A stretch of DNA of 64,000 nucleotides. It comes from Azorhizobium sp965227945 (lineage in GTDB: Bacteria > Pseudomonadota > Alphaproteobacteria > Rhizobiales > Xanthobacteraceae). Below the pieces are notes generated by a model. It saw nothing but the letters and a program-made list of their open reading frames with translations. It was not told where the DNA came from and searched no databases. Position 1 is the stretch's first letter. Each line of letters opens with the position of its first letter. The position numbers were made by a program, and so were the translations under genes. Shown in pieces: positions 1 to 8,974 of the stretch. The DNA lies in NCBI GenBank assembly GCA_965227945.1, contig CBDDGQ010000006.1:1178001-1242000 (forward strand). The letters are read 5' to 3'.

Positions 1-1767
1 TCCGGCACCTTCAACCTGTCCCTGCTCGGCAACAGCGCCACCTACCAGGGGTTCGAGATCTTCGACATCCAGTCCGGCTCAGCCTGGACGCTCACCGGCA
101 CCTCCAGCTTCGCCGGCAACACCACCGTCACCGGCGCCAGCCTGACCCTGAACAATGCCTCGCTGGCCTCGTCCTTCGTCACGGTCAGCGGCTCAGGCGC
201 CCTGCTGGCGGGCACCGGCACCATCGGCGGCCTCGCGGCCGCCTCCGGCTCCACCATCTCTCCCGGCCTCACCGGCGGCACGCTGGGCACCCTGGCGGTG
301 AACGGCGCCGCCAGCTTCGCCAGCGGATCGACCTATGCGGTGACGGTGAACAGCGCCGGGGCCAGCGACCAGATCGCGGTGACTGGCAAGACCACGCTGT
401 CCAGCGGCGCCACGGTGGCGGTGCAGGCGCTCTCCGGCAGCTATGGCAATTTCAGCCAGCCCTACACCATCCTCACTTCGGCGGGCGGCGTGTCCGGCAC
501 CTTCGGGTCGGTCAGCTCCAACATGGCCTTCCTCACCCCGGTGCTGAGCTATGACGCCAACGACGTCTATCTGGCGCTGAACCGCAACGACGTGAGCTTC
601 GCCAGCGTCGCCACCACCGCCAACACCCGCCAGGTGGCCGCGGCGGTGCAGGCCGGCGGCAGCAACACCGCCCTCTACAACGCGCTCATCACCGGCTCGG
701 TGGTGTCCGCCCAGAGCGCCTTCCAATTGCTCTCCGGCGAGGCCCAGGCCTCCTACGGCACCACCGCCTTCAACCAGGCGCAGATCGTGGGCGATGTGAT
801 CGACGGCCGCCTGCGCCAGGCGAGCTATGCCGGCGCCACCGGCGCGGTGGCGGGGCTGGGGGCCGGCGGCCCCACCGCTTATGCCGCAGCGCCGGTGCTG
901 AAGGCCGGGCCCTTCTCTCCCGCCGCTGCGCCGGCCGCGCCTGTGTGGACCGGCTGGGTGCAGGGCTTCGGCCAGTGGAACAGCACCAACGGCAATGGCA
1001 ACGCCTCGTCCATGGACTCCACCGTGGGCGGCGTGCTCGCCGGCCTCGATACCACGGTGAACAACTGGACCCTGGGCTTTGCCGCCGGCTACAGCTGGTC
1101 CAATTCCTCGGTGGGCAATCTGAGCTCGGAGCTGGACTCCAACAGCGCCCAGTTCGCCCTCTATGCCGGCACCGCCTACGGCGCGGTCAAGCTGCGGGCC
1201 GGCGCGAACCTCGCCTATTCCAACGTGGACAGCACCCGCACGGTGGTGGCCGGCGCGGTCACGGAGCGGCCCACCGCCTCCTATGACGGCTGGACCGGCG
1301 GCCTGTTCGGCGAGGCCGGCATCGCCTTGCCGGTCGGCCCCGTCGCCTTCGAGCCGTTCGCCCAGCTGGCCTGGACCGGCGTGAACATGGGCAGCTTCAC
1401 GGAAACCGGCGCGCCGGTGACCGGGCTCACCTCGTCGGGCCTCAGCTTCGACACCTGGTATTCCACCCTCGGCGTGCGGGCCGCCTCGGCCCTGCCCATG
1501 GCCGGCTACACGCTGGTGCCGCACGCCTCGCTGGGCTGGCGCCATGCCTATGGCGACGTGACCCCGGCATTGGCGGTGAGCTTCCTCAACACCGGCACCG
1601 GCTTCACCGTGCAGGGTGTGCCGATCGCGGAAGACAGCGCTTTGGTGGGCGCCGGCGTGGACGTGGCCCTGGGCCGCGGCTTCACCGTGGGTCTGAGCTA
1701 TGACGGCGCCTTCGCCTCCTCCGCCCAGAGCAACACGGTGCGCGGGACGCTCGGCCTCTCCTTCTGA
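1..1767 (+). CDS. Autotransporter, C-terminal part (5' end outside window)
   Basis: The frame is open from the first base to a TGA at 1765-1767, giving 588 residues; the signal peptide and most of the passenger lie upstream of the window. The first ~150 residues are Gly/Ser/Thr/Ala-rich, of the beta-helical passenger type, with a passenger-associated repeat signature (GTGTIGG, then SPG) at about residues 70-85. From about residue 316 (WTGWVQGFGQW) to the last residues LGLSF runs an autotransporter beta-barrel of alternating aromatic and glycine-rich strands ending in Phe, as expected for outer-membrane insertion. It is a type V secreted surface or released protein; the passenger activity cannot be judged from this fragment. 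A palindromic element lies 50 bp downstream. Confidence 0.9.
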   Translation, partial: SGTFNLSLLGNSATYQGFEIFDIQSGSAWTLTGTSSFAGNTTVTGASLTLNNASLASSFVTVSGSGALLAGTGTIGGLAAASGSTISPGLTGGTLGTLAVNGAASFASGSTYAVTVNSAGASDQIAVTGKTTLSSGATVAVQALSGSYGNFSQPYTILTSAGGVSGTFGSVSSNMAFLTPVLSYDANDVYLALNRNDVSFASVATTANTRQVAAAVQAGGSNTALYNALITGSVVSAQSAFQLLSGEAQASYGTTAFNQAQIVGDVIDGRLRQASYAGATGAVAGLGAGGPTAYAAAPVLKAGPFSPAAAPAAPVWTGWVQGFGQWNSTNGNGNASSMDSTVGGVLAGLDTTVNNWTLGFAAGYSWSNSSVGNLSSELDSNSAQFALYAGTAYGAVKLRAGANLAYSNVDSTRTVVAGAVTERPTASYDGWTGGLFGEAGIALPVGPVAFEPFAQLAWTGVNMGSFTETGAPVTGLTSSGLSFDTWYSTLGVRAASALPMAGYTLVPHASLGWRHAYGDVTPALAVSFLNTGTGFTVQGVPIAEDSALVGAGVDVALGRGFTVGLSYDGAFASSAQSNTVRGTLGLSF

Positions 1768-1816
1768 GGCCGGCGGGGTCGCCAGGGTGGGCCAAAAGGG
1801 GCCGGCGGACGCGAGG

Positions 1817-1854
1817 AGCGTTTTCGAGCGAAGTGGATTCCGGTTCGCTCGAAA
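1817..1854. repeat. Palindromic intergenic element, copy 1 (possible terminator)
   Basis: An 11-bp perfect inverted repeat (TTTCGAGCGAA at 1822-1832, TTCGCTCGAAA at 1844-1854) surrounds an 11-nt loop, between the convergent autotransporter and TetR genes. Closely related sequence recurs in inverse orientation at 18971-19015, also directly downstream of a gene. It could serve as a bidirectional terminator, but the second copy shows that it is a dispersed element. Confidence 0.65.
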
Positions 1855-1880
1855 CCGCACGAGGCGCCGAGATGGCGGGA

Positions 1881-2486
1881 TCACTGCCGGTCCGTGAAGC
1901 CAAGCAACAAGGTGCTGGCGAGCGCTCGCGCAGTGGGGGCGAGCGCCGCGTCGGGCAGTTCGCCTGCCGTCCAGAACGACAGCACCCCACGAAAGCCAAA
2001 GGCGAGCTGTCCCGGCAAGCACCGTAGCGCCTGCTCCCGCCGGGCCGGGATCAAACCCTCTCCCGCGCCCAGCGCCAGCGTCCAGAGCGCCGTCGAGCGC
2101 GCCCAGACCTGTCCGGGCGCGGCACTGGCGGTGCCAAGCCAGCCCATCACCGCGCGGTTGACCTCCGGCTCCTCCAGCATCACGGCAGCCGCCGTATCGA
2201 TCGCCAGCAACACGCGCGCGACCGTGTCCGTCAGCGCCGGCGCGGCGGCGAAACGCATCTCCATCGTGTCGATCCGACGCGTGGAGAGCGTCTGCATGAT
2301 CACGGCCTTGCTCCCGAACTGGTTGAAGGGGGTCGCAAAGCTGACCCCCGCCTCCGCAGCGAGGTCCCGCATCGAGAAATCGGCTTTGCCGTCGCGAAGC
2401 AGCCATTCCGCTGCGTCAATCACCCGCTGACGCAGCGGCTCGCCTCTCACGGCGGGGGACGAAGGTTCGATCTTGCTGTTTGCCAT
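1881..2486 (-). CDS. TetR/AcrR family transcriptional regulator
   Basis: A 201-residue protein starting MANSKIEPS. A TetR-type helix-turn-helix is visible at about residues 37-58 (FSMRDLAAEAGVSFATPFNQF), followed by an all-helical ligand-binding region of normal length for the family. The frame stays open further upstream, but this ATG is chosen because it begins just before the HTH and leaves the divergent promoter region free. It lies head to head with an SDR gene, 49 bp apart, with a palindrome in between. By family habit it probably represses itself and the SDR gene; the inducer is unknown. Confidence 0.88.
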   Translation of the reverse strand: MANSKIEPSSPAVRGEPLRQRVIDAAEWLLRDGKADFSMRDLAAEAGVSFATPFNQFGSKAVIMQTLSTRRIDTMEMRFAAAPALTDTVARVLLAIDTAAAVMLEEPEVNRAVMGWLGTASAAPGQVWARSTALWTLALGAGEGLIPARREQALRCLPGQLAFGFRGVLSFWTAGELPDAALAPTARALASTLLLGFTDRQ

Positions 2487-2495
2487 GGGCCTATC

Positions 2496-2515
2496 TATAT
2501 CATGATATAAATCAT
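2496..2515. promoter_or_regulatory. Probable TetR operator in divergent promoter
   Basis: TATATCATGATATA (2496-2509) is a perfect 14-bp palindrome in otherwise GC-rich DNA, overlapped by a second dyad ATGAT-ATAA-ATCAT (2502-2515). It sits between the start codons of the divergent TetR regulator (2486) and SDR gene (2536), where a TetR dimer would block both promoters. Assignment is by position and symmetry. Confidence 0.6.
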
Positions 2516-2535
2516 GTGCCAGTTTGGAGTCCGCT

Positions 2536-3384
2536 ATGTCTATCCCCGCTTCGAAGACGTTCCTCATCACCGGTGTCAGCTCTGGCTTGGGCCGTGCGTT
2601 CGCTGAAGGCGCGCTCGCCGCCGGCCATCGGGTCATCGGCACGGTGCGCAAGGCGGACGACGCCGACGCCTTTGCTGCCCTCGCGCCCGGCCGCGCCCAC
2701 CCGCTGGTGCTGGACGTGACGAATTTCGCTGCCGTCCCGGCAGCGGTGGCGGAGGCCGAGCGGCAGGTCGGCGTCATCGACGTGCTGGTGAACAATGCCG
2801 GATACGGTCATGAGGGCGTGCTGGAAGAATCTTCCATGGAGGATCTCCAACGGCAGTTCGCGGCCAATGTGTTTGGTCCGGTCGCGATGGTGAAGGCGGT
2901 GCTGCCCGGGATGCGCGAACGGCGTCGCGGCCATATCATCAACGTCACCTCCATGGGTGGCTTCATCACCATGCCGGGGATCACCTACTATTGTGGCAGC
3001 AAGTTCGCTCTGGAAGGCATTTCCGAAGCGCTCGGCAAGGAAGTGGCGGCGTTCGGGATCCGGGTGACGGCGCTGGCGCCGGGCCAGTTCCGCACCGACT
3101 GGGCCGGCCGGTCCATGCACCGCACGCCGCGCACCATTGCCGACTATGACGCCGTCATGAATCCGATCCGCGCCGCCCGGCAGGCCAAGAGCGGCCATCA
3201 GCCCGGCGATCCGGCCAAGGCCGCGCAGGCCTTGCTGGCGCTGGTGGCGGCTGAGGCTCCGCCGGTGCGCCTGTTCCTGGGCGATGACGCCCTGGGCCTG
3301 GTCGAACAGAAGCTTGCGACCATGAAGACCGAACTCGATGCCTGGGACACGCTCTCGCGCTCGACCAGCTTCGGGTCGGATTGA
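2536..3384 (+). CDS. SDR family oxidoreductase
   Basis: A 282-residue classical short-chain dehydrogenase/reductase. The cofactor motif TGVSSGLG is at residues 12-19, NNAG at 86-89, and catalytic Ser139 and Tyr152-x3-Lys156 (YCGSK) are all present. The ATG at 2536 is preferred over an in-frame TTG at 2524 because GGAG (2526-2529) lies 6 nt upstream of it. It is divergent from a TetR regulator that probably controls it. NAD(P)-dependent oxidoreduction of a small carbonyl or alcohol is expected; the substrate is not predictable. Confidence 0.9.
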   Translation: MSIPASKTFLITGVSSGLGRAFAEGALAAGHRVIGTVRKADDADAFAALAPGRAHPLVLDVTNFAAVPAAVAEAERQVGVIDVLVNNAGYGHEGVLEESSMEDLQRQFAANVFGPVAMVKAVLPGMRERRRGHIINVTSMGGFITMPGITYYCGSKFALEGISEALGKEVAAFGIRVTALAPGQFRTDWAGRSMHRTPRTIADYDAVMNPIRAARQAKSGHQPGDPAKAAQALLALVAAEAPPVRLFLGDDALGLVEQKLATMKTELDAWDTLSRSTSFGSD

Positions 3385-3527
3385 CCGCCAGCGCGTTTGG
3401 CGTCCCCGCGTCCCGGCCGCCGCGGGAGGCGCCGCACAGACCGGTTGAGAGGGCTGGCAGGGCCGGCGGGATGGGTCGGTTTGGTACAGGCCGCCGCCGC
3501 GCCGTCCCCCACCCCGTCCCGCCGGGC

Positions 3528-6029
3528 CTATTCCGCGGCTTCGTCCAGCATCAGGATCTCGCGCTTGCCCGCATGGTTGGGGGCGCCCACCACGCCTTCC
3601 TTCTCCATGCGCTCCACCAGCGAGGCGGCGCGGTTGTAGCCGATCTGGAGGCGGCGCTGGATATAGGAGGTGGAGCACTTCTTGTCGCGCATCACCACCG
3701 CCACCGCCTGGGAATAGAGGTCCTGGCCCTCCTCCCCGAAGGCGCCCTTGTCGAACACCGCGCCGTCCTCGCCGCCGTCGTCCGCGTCCGCGTCCGCGGT
3801 GACCGCCTCCACATAATCGGGCACGCCCTGGGCTTTCAGGTGCCGCACCACCCGCTCCACCTCCTCGTCGGAGACGAACGGGCCGTGCACGCGGCTGATG
3901 CGCCCGCCGCCGGCCATATAGAGCATGTCGCCCTGGCCCAGCAGCTGCTCCGCGCCCATCTCGCCGAGAATGGTGCGGCTGTCGATCTTGGAGGTCACCT
4001 GGAACGAGATCCGGGTGGGGAAATTGGCCTTGATGGTGCCGGTGATCACATCCACGGACGGGCGCTGGGTGGCCATCACCAGATGGATGCCCGCCGCGCG
4101 GGCCATCTGGGCGAGGCGCTGGATGGCGCCCTCGATGTCCTTGCCGGCGGTGAGCATGAGGTCGGCCATCTCGTCGACGATGACGACGATATAAGGCAGC
4201 GGCCCCAGCTCCATTTCCTCGCGCTCGTAGATGGCCTCGCCCGTCTCATGGTCGAAGCCGGTCTGCACGGTGCGGGCGATGCTCTCGCCCTTCTTCATGG
4301 CGTCGGCCACGCGGGCGTTGAAGCCGTCGATGTTGCGCACGCCGAGCTTCGACATCTTCTTGTAGCGGTCCTCCATCTCGCGGACCGCCCATTTCAGGGC
4401 CACCACCGCCTTCTTGGGATCGGTGACCACAGGCGCAAGGAGATGGGGAATGCCGTCATAGACCGACAATTCCAGCATCTTGGGGTCCACCATGATCAGG
4501 CGGCACTGCTCCGGCGTCATGCGGTAGAGCAGCGACAGGATCATGGTGTTGATGGCCACCGACTTGCCCGAGCCGGTGGTGCCCGCCACCAAAAGATGCG
4601 GCATGCGCGCCAGATCCACGATCACCGGCTCGCCGCCGATGGTCTTGCCCAAGGCGATGGCCAGCTTCTGGCCGCTGTCGGAAAAGTCCTTGGTGGCGAG
4701 CAGTTCGCGCAGCAGCACCTTGTCGCGGCGGGCGTTGGGCAATTCGATGCCGATGGCATTGCGCCCCGGCACCACGGCGACGCGGGCGGAAATGGCGCTC
4801 ATGGAGCGGGCGATGTCGTCGGCAAGGCCAATGACGCGGGACGACTTGATGCCCGGCGCCGGCTCCAGCTCATAGAGCGTGACCACGGGGCCGGGGCGGA
4901 CCTGGACGATCTCGCCGCGCACGCCGAAATCCTCCAGCGTGCCTTCCAGCAGCTTGGCGGTGTCCTGCAGGGCCTCGGGGCTCATGGTCGGCCCCTTGGA
5001 GGGGGGCGCGGCGCCCAGCAAGGCCAGCTCGGGATGCTGGTAGAGGCCGCGCCGACCGGCGCGGGCCGCGCCGCCGGCCCGCTCGCGCTTGGCGGCGCCC
5101 GGACGGGCCCGCGGCGGCGGGGCCTCGAAGGCCCCTTCGGCCATCTCGTCGTCGTCCTCGGCGGCCACGTCCCGGCGAGCGCCGCCCACCGGCGGGGCCT
5201 CCGGCCGCGGGGTGAGGCGCGGCTCCACCCGGCCATTGGGATCGGCGCGCCGCTCCAGCGGCCGCGCCAGCGCCACGCCGGTGATCGGGCGCGGGCTGCG
5301 GCGGGCGAAGAGGCGGGCGCGCAAGGACAGGAAGGTGTGGGTCAGCGCGCCCAGCGAGATCATCGCCCCGCGCTCCACCTCTTCGTCCTCGGCGTCATAG
5401 GGCTCGTCCTCGGGCGCCGCCTCGTCGATCGGGGCCGCGGAGCGGCAGGCGATGAACAGGCCGCCGGCCCCCACCACCAGGCCGCACGCCCCCACCAGCA
5501 GCACGGCGAAGGCGGAACTCCAATTGCCGGTGAGCAGCATCACCAGACGCGGCACCAGATCGCCCATCACCCCACCGAGGCCCGTGGGCATGGGCCAGGT
5601 GCCGAAGGTGGGCATGGCGCCCAGGAAGGCGCTGGTGCCCAAGGCGCCGAAGGTCAGCGCCACCAGCCGCAGCCGCTCGCCCTTCAGCGGGCGATGGGTC
5701 AGGAGCCGCCAGCCCCACACCGCCAGCGGCAGCAGCAAAGCGAGCGAAGCCAGCCCCAGCAATTGCATCAGCAGGTCGGCCACCACCGCGCCGGGGCGGC
5801 CCAGCAGATTGTTGACCTTGGCATTGGTGGCGTTGGACAGGCTGGGATCGCCCGCCGACCAGGTCATCAGCGCCACCAGCGCGAACAGCGTGCCGCCGAG
5901 AATGGCTGCCCCCGCGATCTGGGACGAGCGGCGGCGGATGGCGGTGCGCACGGTCTCGGGAATGAAGTCCATGCCCAGCCCGTGCGCGCGCATGGCCGCT
6001 GCGGACGCGTTACGACGGCGGACGGGCAT
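3528..6029 (-). CDS. ftsK: DNA translocase FtsK
   Basis: An 833-residue septal DNA pump that moves chromosome termini during division. The N-terminal ~190 residues contain four hydrophobic segments (for example GGTLFALVALMTW and LLGLASLALLLPLAVW), then an Ala/Pro/Arg-rich linker to about residue 350. The RecA-like motor follows, with Walker A GTTGSGKS near residue 483 and Walker B VVIVDEMAD. The last ~65 residues form the winged-helix gamma domain (SYIQRRLQIGYNRAASLVERME), which reads KOPS sites. Length and order are normal for alphaproteobacterial FtsK. It lies 14 bp downstream of an aminotransferase gene on the same strand, so the two are probably cotranscribed. Confidence 0.97.
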   Translation of the reverse strand: MPVRRRNASAAAMRAHGLGMDFIPETVRTAIRRRSSQIAGAAILGGTLFALVALMTWSAGDPSLSNATNAKVNNLLGRPGAVVADLLMQLLGLASLALLLPLAVWGWRLLTHRPLKGERLRLVALTFGALGTSAFLGAMPTFGTWPMPTGLGGVMGDLVPRLVMLLTGNWSSAFAVLLVGACGLVVGAGGLFIACRSAAPIDEAAPEDEPYDAEDEEVERGAMISLGALTHTFLSLRARLFARRSPRPITGVALARPLERRADPNGRVEPRLTPRPEAPPVGGARRDVAAEDDDEMAEGAFEAPPPRARPGAAKRERAGGAARAGRRGLYQHPELALLGAAPPSKGPTMSPEALQDTAKLLEGTLEDFGVRGEIVQVRPGPVVTLYELEPAPGIKSSRVIGLADDIARSMSAISARVAVVPGRNAIGIELPNARRDKVLLRELLATKDFSDSGQKLAIALGKTIGGEPVIVDLARMPHLLVAGTTGSGKSVAINTMILSLLYRMTPEQCRLIMVDPKMLELSVYDGIPHLLAPVVTDPKKAVVALKWAVREMEDRYKKMSKLGVRNIDGFNARVADAMKKGESIARTVQTGFDHETGEAIYEREEMELGPLPYIVVIVDEMADLMLTAGKDIEGAIQRLAQMARAAGIHLVMATQRPSVDVITGTIKANFPTRISFQVTSKIDSRTILGEMGAEQLLGQGDMLYMAGGGRISRVHGPFVSDEEVERVVRHLKAQGVPDYVEAVTADADADDGGEDGAVFDKGAFGEEGQDLYSQAVAVVMRDKKCSTSYIQRRLQIGYNRAASLVERMEKEGVVGAPNHAGKREILMLDEAAE

Positions 6030-6043
6030 CGGCGCGCGCTCCC

Positions 6044-7276
6044 TCAGGTGAGACCGGCGACGAGGCGCGCGAGCACCTCTTCGCTGGTGGCGAGATCATG
6101 GACCATGGCGACCCGCAGATAGGGATCGCCCGGATTGATGCCGTCGGCATCGCGCGACGACAGATAGCCGCCCGGCACCGTGCGCAGCCCCTGCTCCTGC
6201 CACAGCTTGAGCGCTGCCGCGGCGCCGCCGCCGTGCTCGGAGACATCGAGCCACAGGAAGAAGCCGCCATCCGGCCGGCGATAGCCGAAGCGATTGCCCA
6301 GCCGCCGGTCGGCCATGTCGAACTTGGCCACATAGAGCGCGCGGGAGGCGTCCACATGGGCTTCATCGTTCAGCGCCGCCACCGCCACCGCCTGCAGCGG
6401 CTCGGGCACCTGCGGCGCGGCGATGCCGCGGAAGCCCAGGAACGCCTTCAGGAAGTCCGCGTCCCCGGCGACAAAGCCCACCCGCATGCCCGGCAACGAG
6501 GAGCGCTTGGACAGGGAATTGAAGGCCAGCACGCCGGCATAGTCGCCGCGTGCCACCTCCAGGATGCCGGGCGGCTTCTCGGCGCCCAAATAGATCTCCG
6601 AATAGCATTCGTCGGCGAACAGATAGGCGCCGTACGCCCGGGTCAGCTCCAGCAGGCGCTCCAGATAGGCGCGCGAGGCCACCGCCCCCTGCGGATTGGC
6701 GGGGGAGGCGAGGAACACCACCACGGCGCGGGCCAGCAGCGCCGGATCCAGCGCATCGAGATCCGGCAGCCAGCCGCTCTCCCTGGTGGTGGGCATGGGC
6801 ACCACCTCGCAGCCGGCGATGTCGGCGCCAGCGCGATAGGCGGCATAGAGCGGATTGGGCACCAGCACGATGGGCGCCCCGGCCCGCGCCGCCACCCGGC
6901 GTCGGGCGACGAATGTGGCGTTCACCAGCCCCTCGCGGGAGCCGTTGAGCACCAGGATCTCGCGATCCGCATCCATGGGACGGGCGAGCCCATAGCGCCG
7001 CCCCAGCCAGCCGGCCACCGCGGCGCGGAACTCCGGCGTGCCCTCGGTGCGCGGATACTTGCCGAATCCCGCCAGCGCGCCGGCCAGGACCGGCCCGACA
7101 AAGTCGGGCATGGCGTGCTGCGGCTCGCCCACGGCGGCGCTGAGCGGGGCGCGGCCGGGGGCAACGCCCGCGATCAGGTCAGCGAGGCGAACGAAGGGCG
7201 ACCGGCGATCGTCGGAGGAAGGGGGCACGGCTATCGCAGAATGTGAGGCATCGGATCGGGGCAAGATGCGGCACAC
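6044..7276 (-). CDS. Class I/II PLP aminotransferase, DapC-like
   Basis: A 410-residue fold-type I aminotransferase. The PLP lysine is in FNSLSKRSSLPGMRVGF at about residue 255, and NGSREGL, NPLYAAY and ANPQGA are conserved cofactor-pocket motifs. The SLSKRS-LPG-R-G signature fits the N-succinyldiaminopimelate aminotransferase (DapC) group of lysine and peptidoglycan synthesis, though another substrate in this broad family is possible. The first ~25 residues are poorly conserved in character, so a GTG start around residue 17 (VPPSSDDRRS) is an alternative. It is followed directly by ftsK. Confidence 0.85.
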   Translation of the reverse strand: MCRILPRSDASHSAIAVPPSSDDRRSPFVRLADLIAGVAPGRAPLSAAVGEPQHAMPDFVGPVLAGALAGFGKYPRTEGTPEFRAAVAGWLGRRYGLARPMDADREILVLNGSREGLVNATFVARRRVAARAGAPIVLVPNPLYAAYRAGADIAGCEVVPMPTTRESGWLPDLDALDPALLARAVVVFLASPANPQGAVASRAYLERLLELTRAYGAYLFADECYSEIYLGAEKPPGILEVARGDYAGVLAFNSLSKRSSLPGMRVGFVAGDADFLKAFLGFRGIAAPQVPEPLQAVAVAALNDEAHVDASRALYVAKFDMADRRLGNRFGYRRPDGGFFLWLDVSEHGGGAAAALKLWQEQGLRTVPGGYLSSRDADGINPGDPYLRVAMVHDLATSEEVLARLVAGLT

Positions 7277-7330
7277 AAGGTTAAGGCCCGCCTAATCCCG
7301 GCGTCCGGGCGTTAGGAGGTGGGAATCGCT

Positions 7331-7891
7331 CTATCCCGCCGGCCAGGCCTTCAGCACGCGCACCCCGTCCGGCACCGCGCCCGGCCACAGCTGCAGCTCA
7401 TACCGGTCGTCGCCGGCCAGCCCGTCGGCGCTGAGGGTATCGAGGCCGCGGAAGCGCGCCCGCAAGCCGAGCCGCCCGGCCGGGACCGCAAGACGCGCGG
7501 CGCTGGGCTCGTAATCGCTCAAGCCGGCCAGCACCAGCCGGCCGGAGGGACAGCCGAACCCCGCCTCCACCACCTGCTGATCGGCCTCGAGGTCCGGCGC
7601 CGGGCGCTCCGAGTGCCATTCCACCCGGAGCGGCACGGGCATGTTGCGCACGGTGTGGAGGATGACGCCATAGGGTCCGGCCACGAGGCGGCGGGCGATC
7701 GCGGCGTCCGTGTAGTCGTCGGGCAGGTCGGGATGGGCCGCGTCGCGCAGGTAGATCTGGAAATAGTCGGCCAGCAGTTCGCCCGCATACAGGAGGGTCG
7801 GCGCCGGCGGCGCGACGGCCCTCGCTCCGGTCATGGCTCCGGTCATGGCAAGACCTCCCATGGTGAGAACGGCCCGTCGGCCCAGGATCAT
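7331..7891 (-). CDS. Hypothetical exported protein with Tat-like leader
   Basis: A 186-residue protein starting MILGRRAVLTMGG. A twin-arginine-like pair is followed by a short hydrophobic stretch and an Ala-rich end, which resembles a Tat or weak Sec signal peptide. The mature part is rich in beta-strand-forming sequence and carries no motif I can assign. The frame extends upstream, but this ATG is chosen because it places the RR at the N-terminus. It lies 46 bp downstream of ribF on the same strand. Confidence 0.6.
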   Translation of the reverse strand: MILGRRAVLTMGGLAMTGAMTGARAVAPPAPTLLYAGELLADYFQIYLRDAAHPDLPDDYTDAAIARRLVAGPYGVILHTVRNMPVPLRVEWHSERPAPDLEADQQVVEAGFGCPSGRLVLAGLSDYEPSAARLAVPAGRLGLRARFRGLDTLSADGLAGDDRYELQLWPGAVPDGVRVLKAWPAG

Positions 7892-7937
7892 GGCGCGCGA
7901 CCTCTTCGAGAGGAGAGGGGCCGAGCCTGGCGCCCGG

Positions 7938-8885
7938 TCAGCGCCCGGCCAGCAGGGCGCGGGCGGCGGCGCTGTCGGCATCCATCTGGCGCACCAGCGC
8001 GTCGATGCCGTCGAACTTCAGTTCCGGGCGCAGATAGCCGTGGAACGCCACCTCCACCTCCTGGCCGTAGAGATCGCCGGAAAAGTCGAACACATGGACT
8101 TCCAGCAGCGCCCGGCCATTATCGAAGGTGGGCCGGCGGCCATAGCTCGCCACCGCGTCATGCACCCGATCGCCCACGGTGATGCGCACCGCATAGATGC
8201 CGAAGGCCAAGGTGATCTCGGGCGCCAGCGCCAGATTGGCGGTGGGATAGCCCAGGTCCCGGCCGCGCTTGTCGCCGTGGATGACGGTGGCCCGCAGGCT
8301 CCAGGGCCGCCCCAGCATGTGCGCCGCATGGCCCACCTGGCCCGACGCCAGCGCCTGGCGGATGGCGGTGGATGAAATGGAATCGCCTTCGTCCAGCATG
8401 GCCTCCACCACCTCCACCGGGAAACCGTGCAGGGCGCCCTGGGCCTGGAGGAAGGCCGGAGAGCCGGCGCGGGCCTTGCCAAAATGAAAGTCGAACCCCA
8501 CCACCGCGCCGGACAGGGCAAAGGTGCCCACCAGGATGCGGGCGACGAAATCCTCCGCGGTGACCCCGGCGAAGGCACGATCAAACGGCAGCACGATGGC
8601 GCCGGCCAGCCCGCAGCCGCCCAGCAGCGCCAGCTTCTCCTGCGCCGGGGTCAGGCGGAACAGCGTCACGTCCGGCTGGAACACTGAACGCGGATGCGGC
8701 TCGAAGGTGAGCGCCACGGTGGGGCGGTTCAGCGTCCGCCCCATGGCGAGACCGGCGGCGATCACCGCCTGATGGCCGCGATGCACGCCGTCGAAATTGC
8801 CGATGGCCAGCACCGGACGCGCCAAAGCCTCGGGCAGCGGTGCGATGCCGGTGACAATGGGGAAGGTCGGAGCGGACGAGGGCAT
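7938..8885 (-). CDS. ribF: Bifunctional riboflavin kinase/FAD synthetase
   Basis: A 315-residue RibF converting riboflavin to FMN and then FAD. The FAD synthetase (nucleotidyltransferase) domain has GNFDGVHRGH at residues 29-38 and the downstream ISSTAIRQAL motif. The C-terminal flavokinase domain begins around residue 185 with GDKRGRDLGYPTAN. The start MPSSAPTF is chosen over upstream in-frame codons, which would add a Pro-rich stretch without family character. A HAD-IIA hydrolase gene lies 89 bp upstream on the same strand, a pairing common in rhizobia. Confidence 0.95.
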   Translation of the reverse strand: MPSSAPTFPIVTGIAPLPEALARPVLAIGNFDGVHRGHQAVIAAGLAMGRTLNRPTVALTFEPHPRSVFQPDVTLFRLTPAQEKLALLGGCGLAGAIVLPFDRAFAGVTAEDFVARILVGTFALSGAVVGFDFHFGKARAGSPAFLQAQGALHGFPVEVVEAMLDEGDSISSTAIRQALASGQVGHAAHMLGRPWSLRATVIHGDKRGRDLGYPTANLALAPEITLAFGIYAVRITVGDRVHDAVASYGRRPTFDNGRALLEVHVFDFSGDLYGQEVEVAFHGYLRPELKFDGIDALVRQMDADSAAARALLAGR

Positions 8886-8974
8886 CGGCGAAGGGGGCGG
8901 CCGGGCGGTGGGCGGGGACTCACCCTTGGCCCAGCCCCGCCGCCCCGTCAAGCGCGGGCGGGCGCGCGGCCTGG

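Noticed and set aside
193..2406. 737-codon minus-strand open frame opposite the autotransporter and TetR genes
   Set aside because: Gly/Arg/His/Ala-rich composition without domains; it crosses two real genes and their terminator region. It is a GC-driven shadow.
3381..6122. 913-codon plus-strand open frame opposite ftsK
   Set aside because: His/Gly/Arg/Ala-rich shadow of a fully recognisable FtsK on the other strand.
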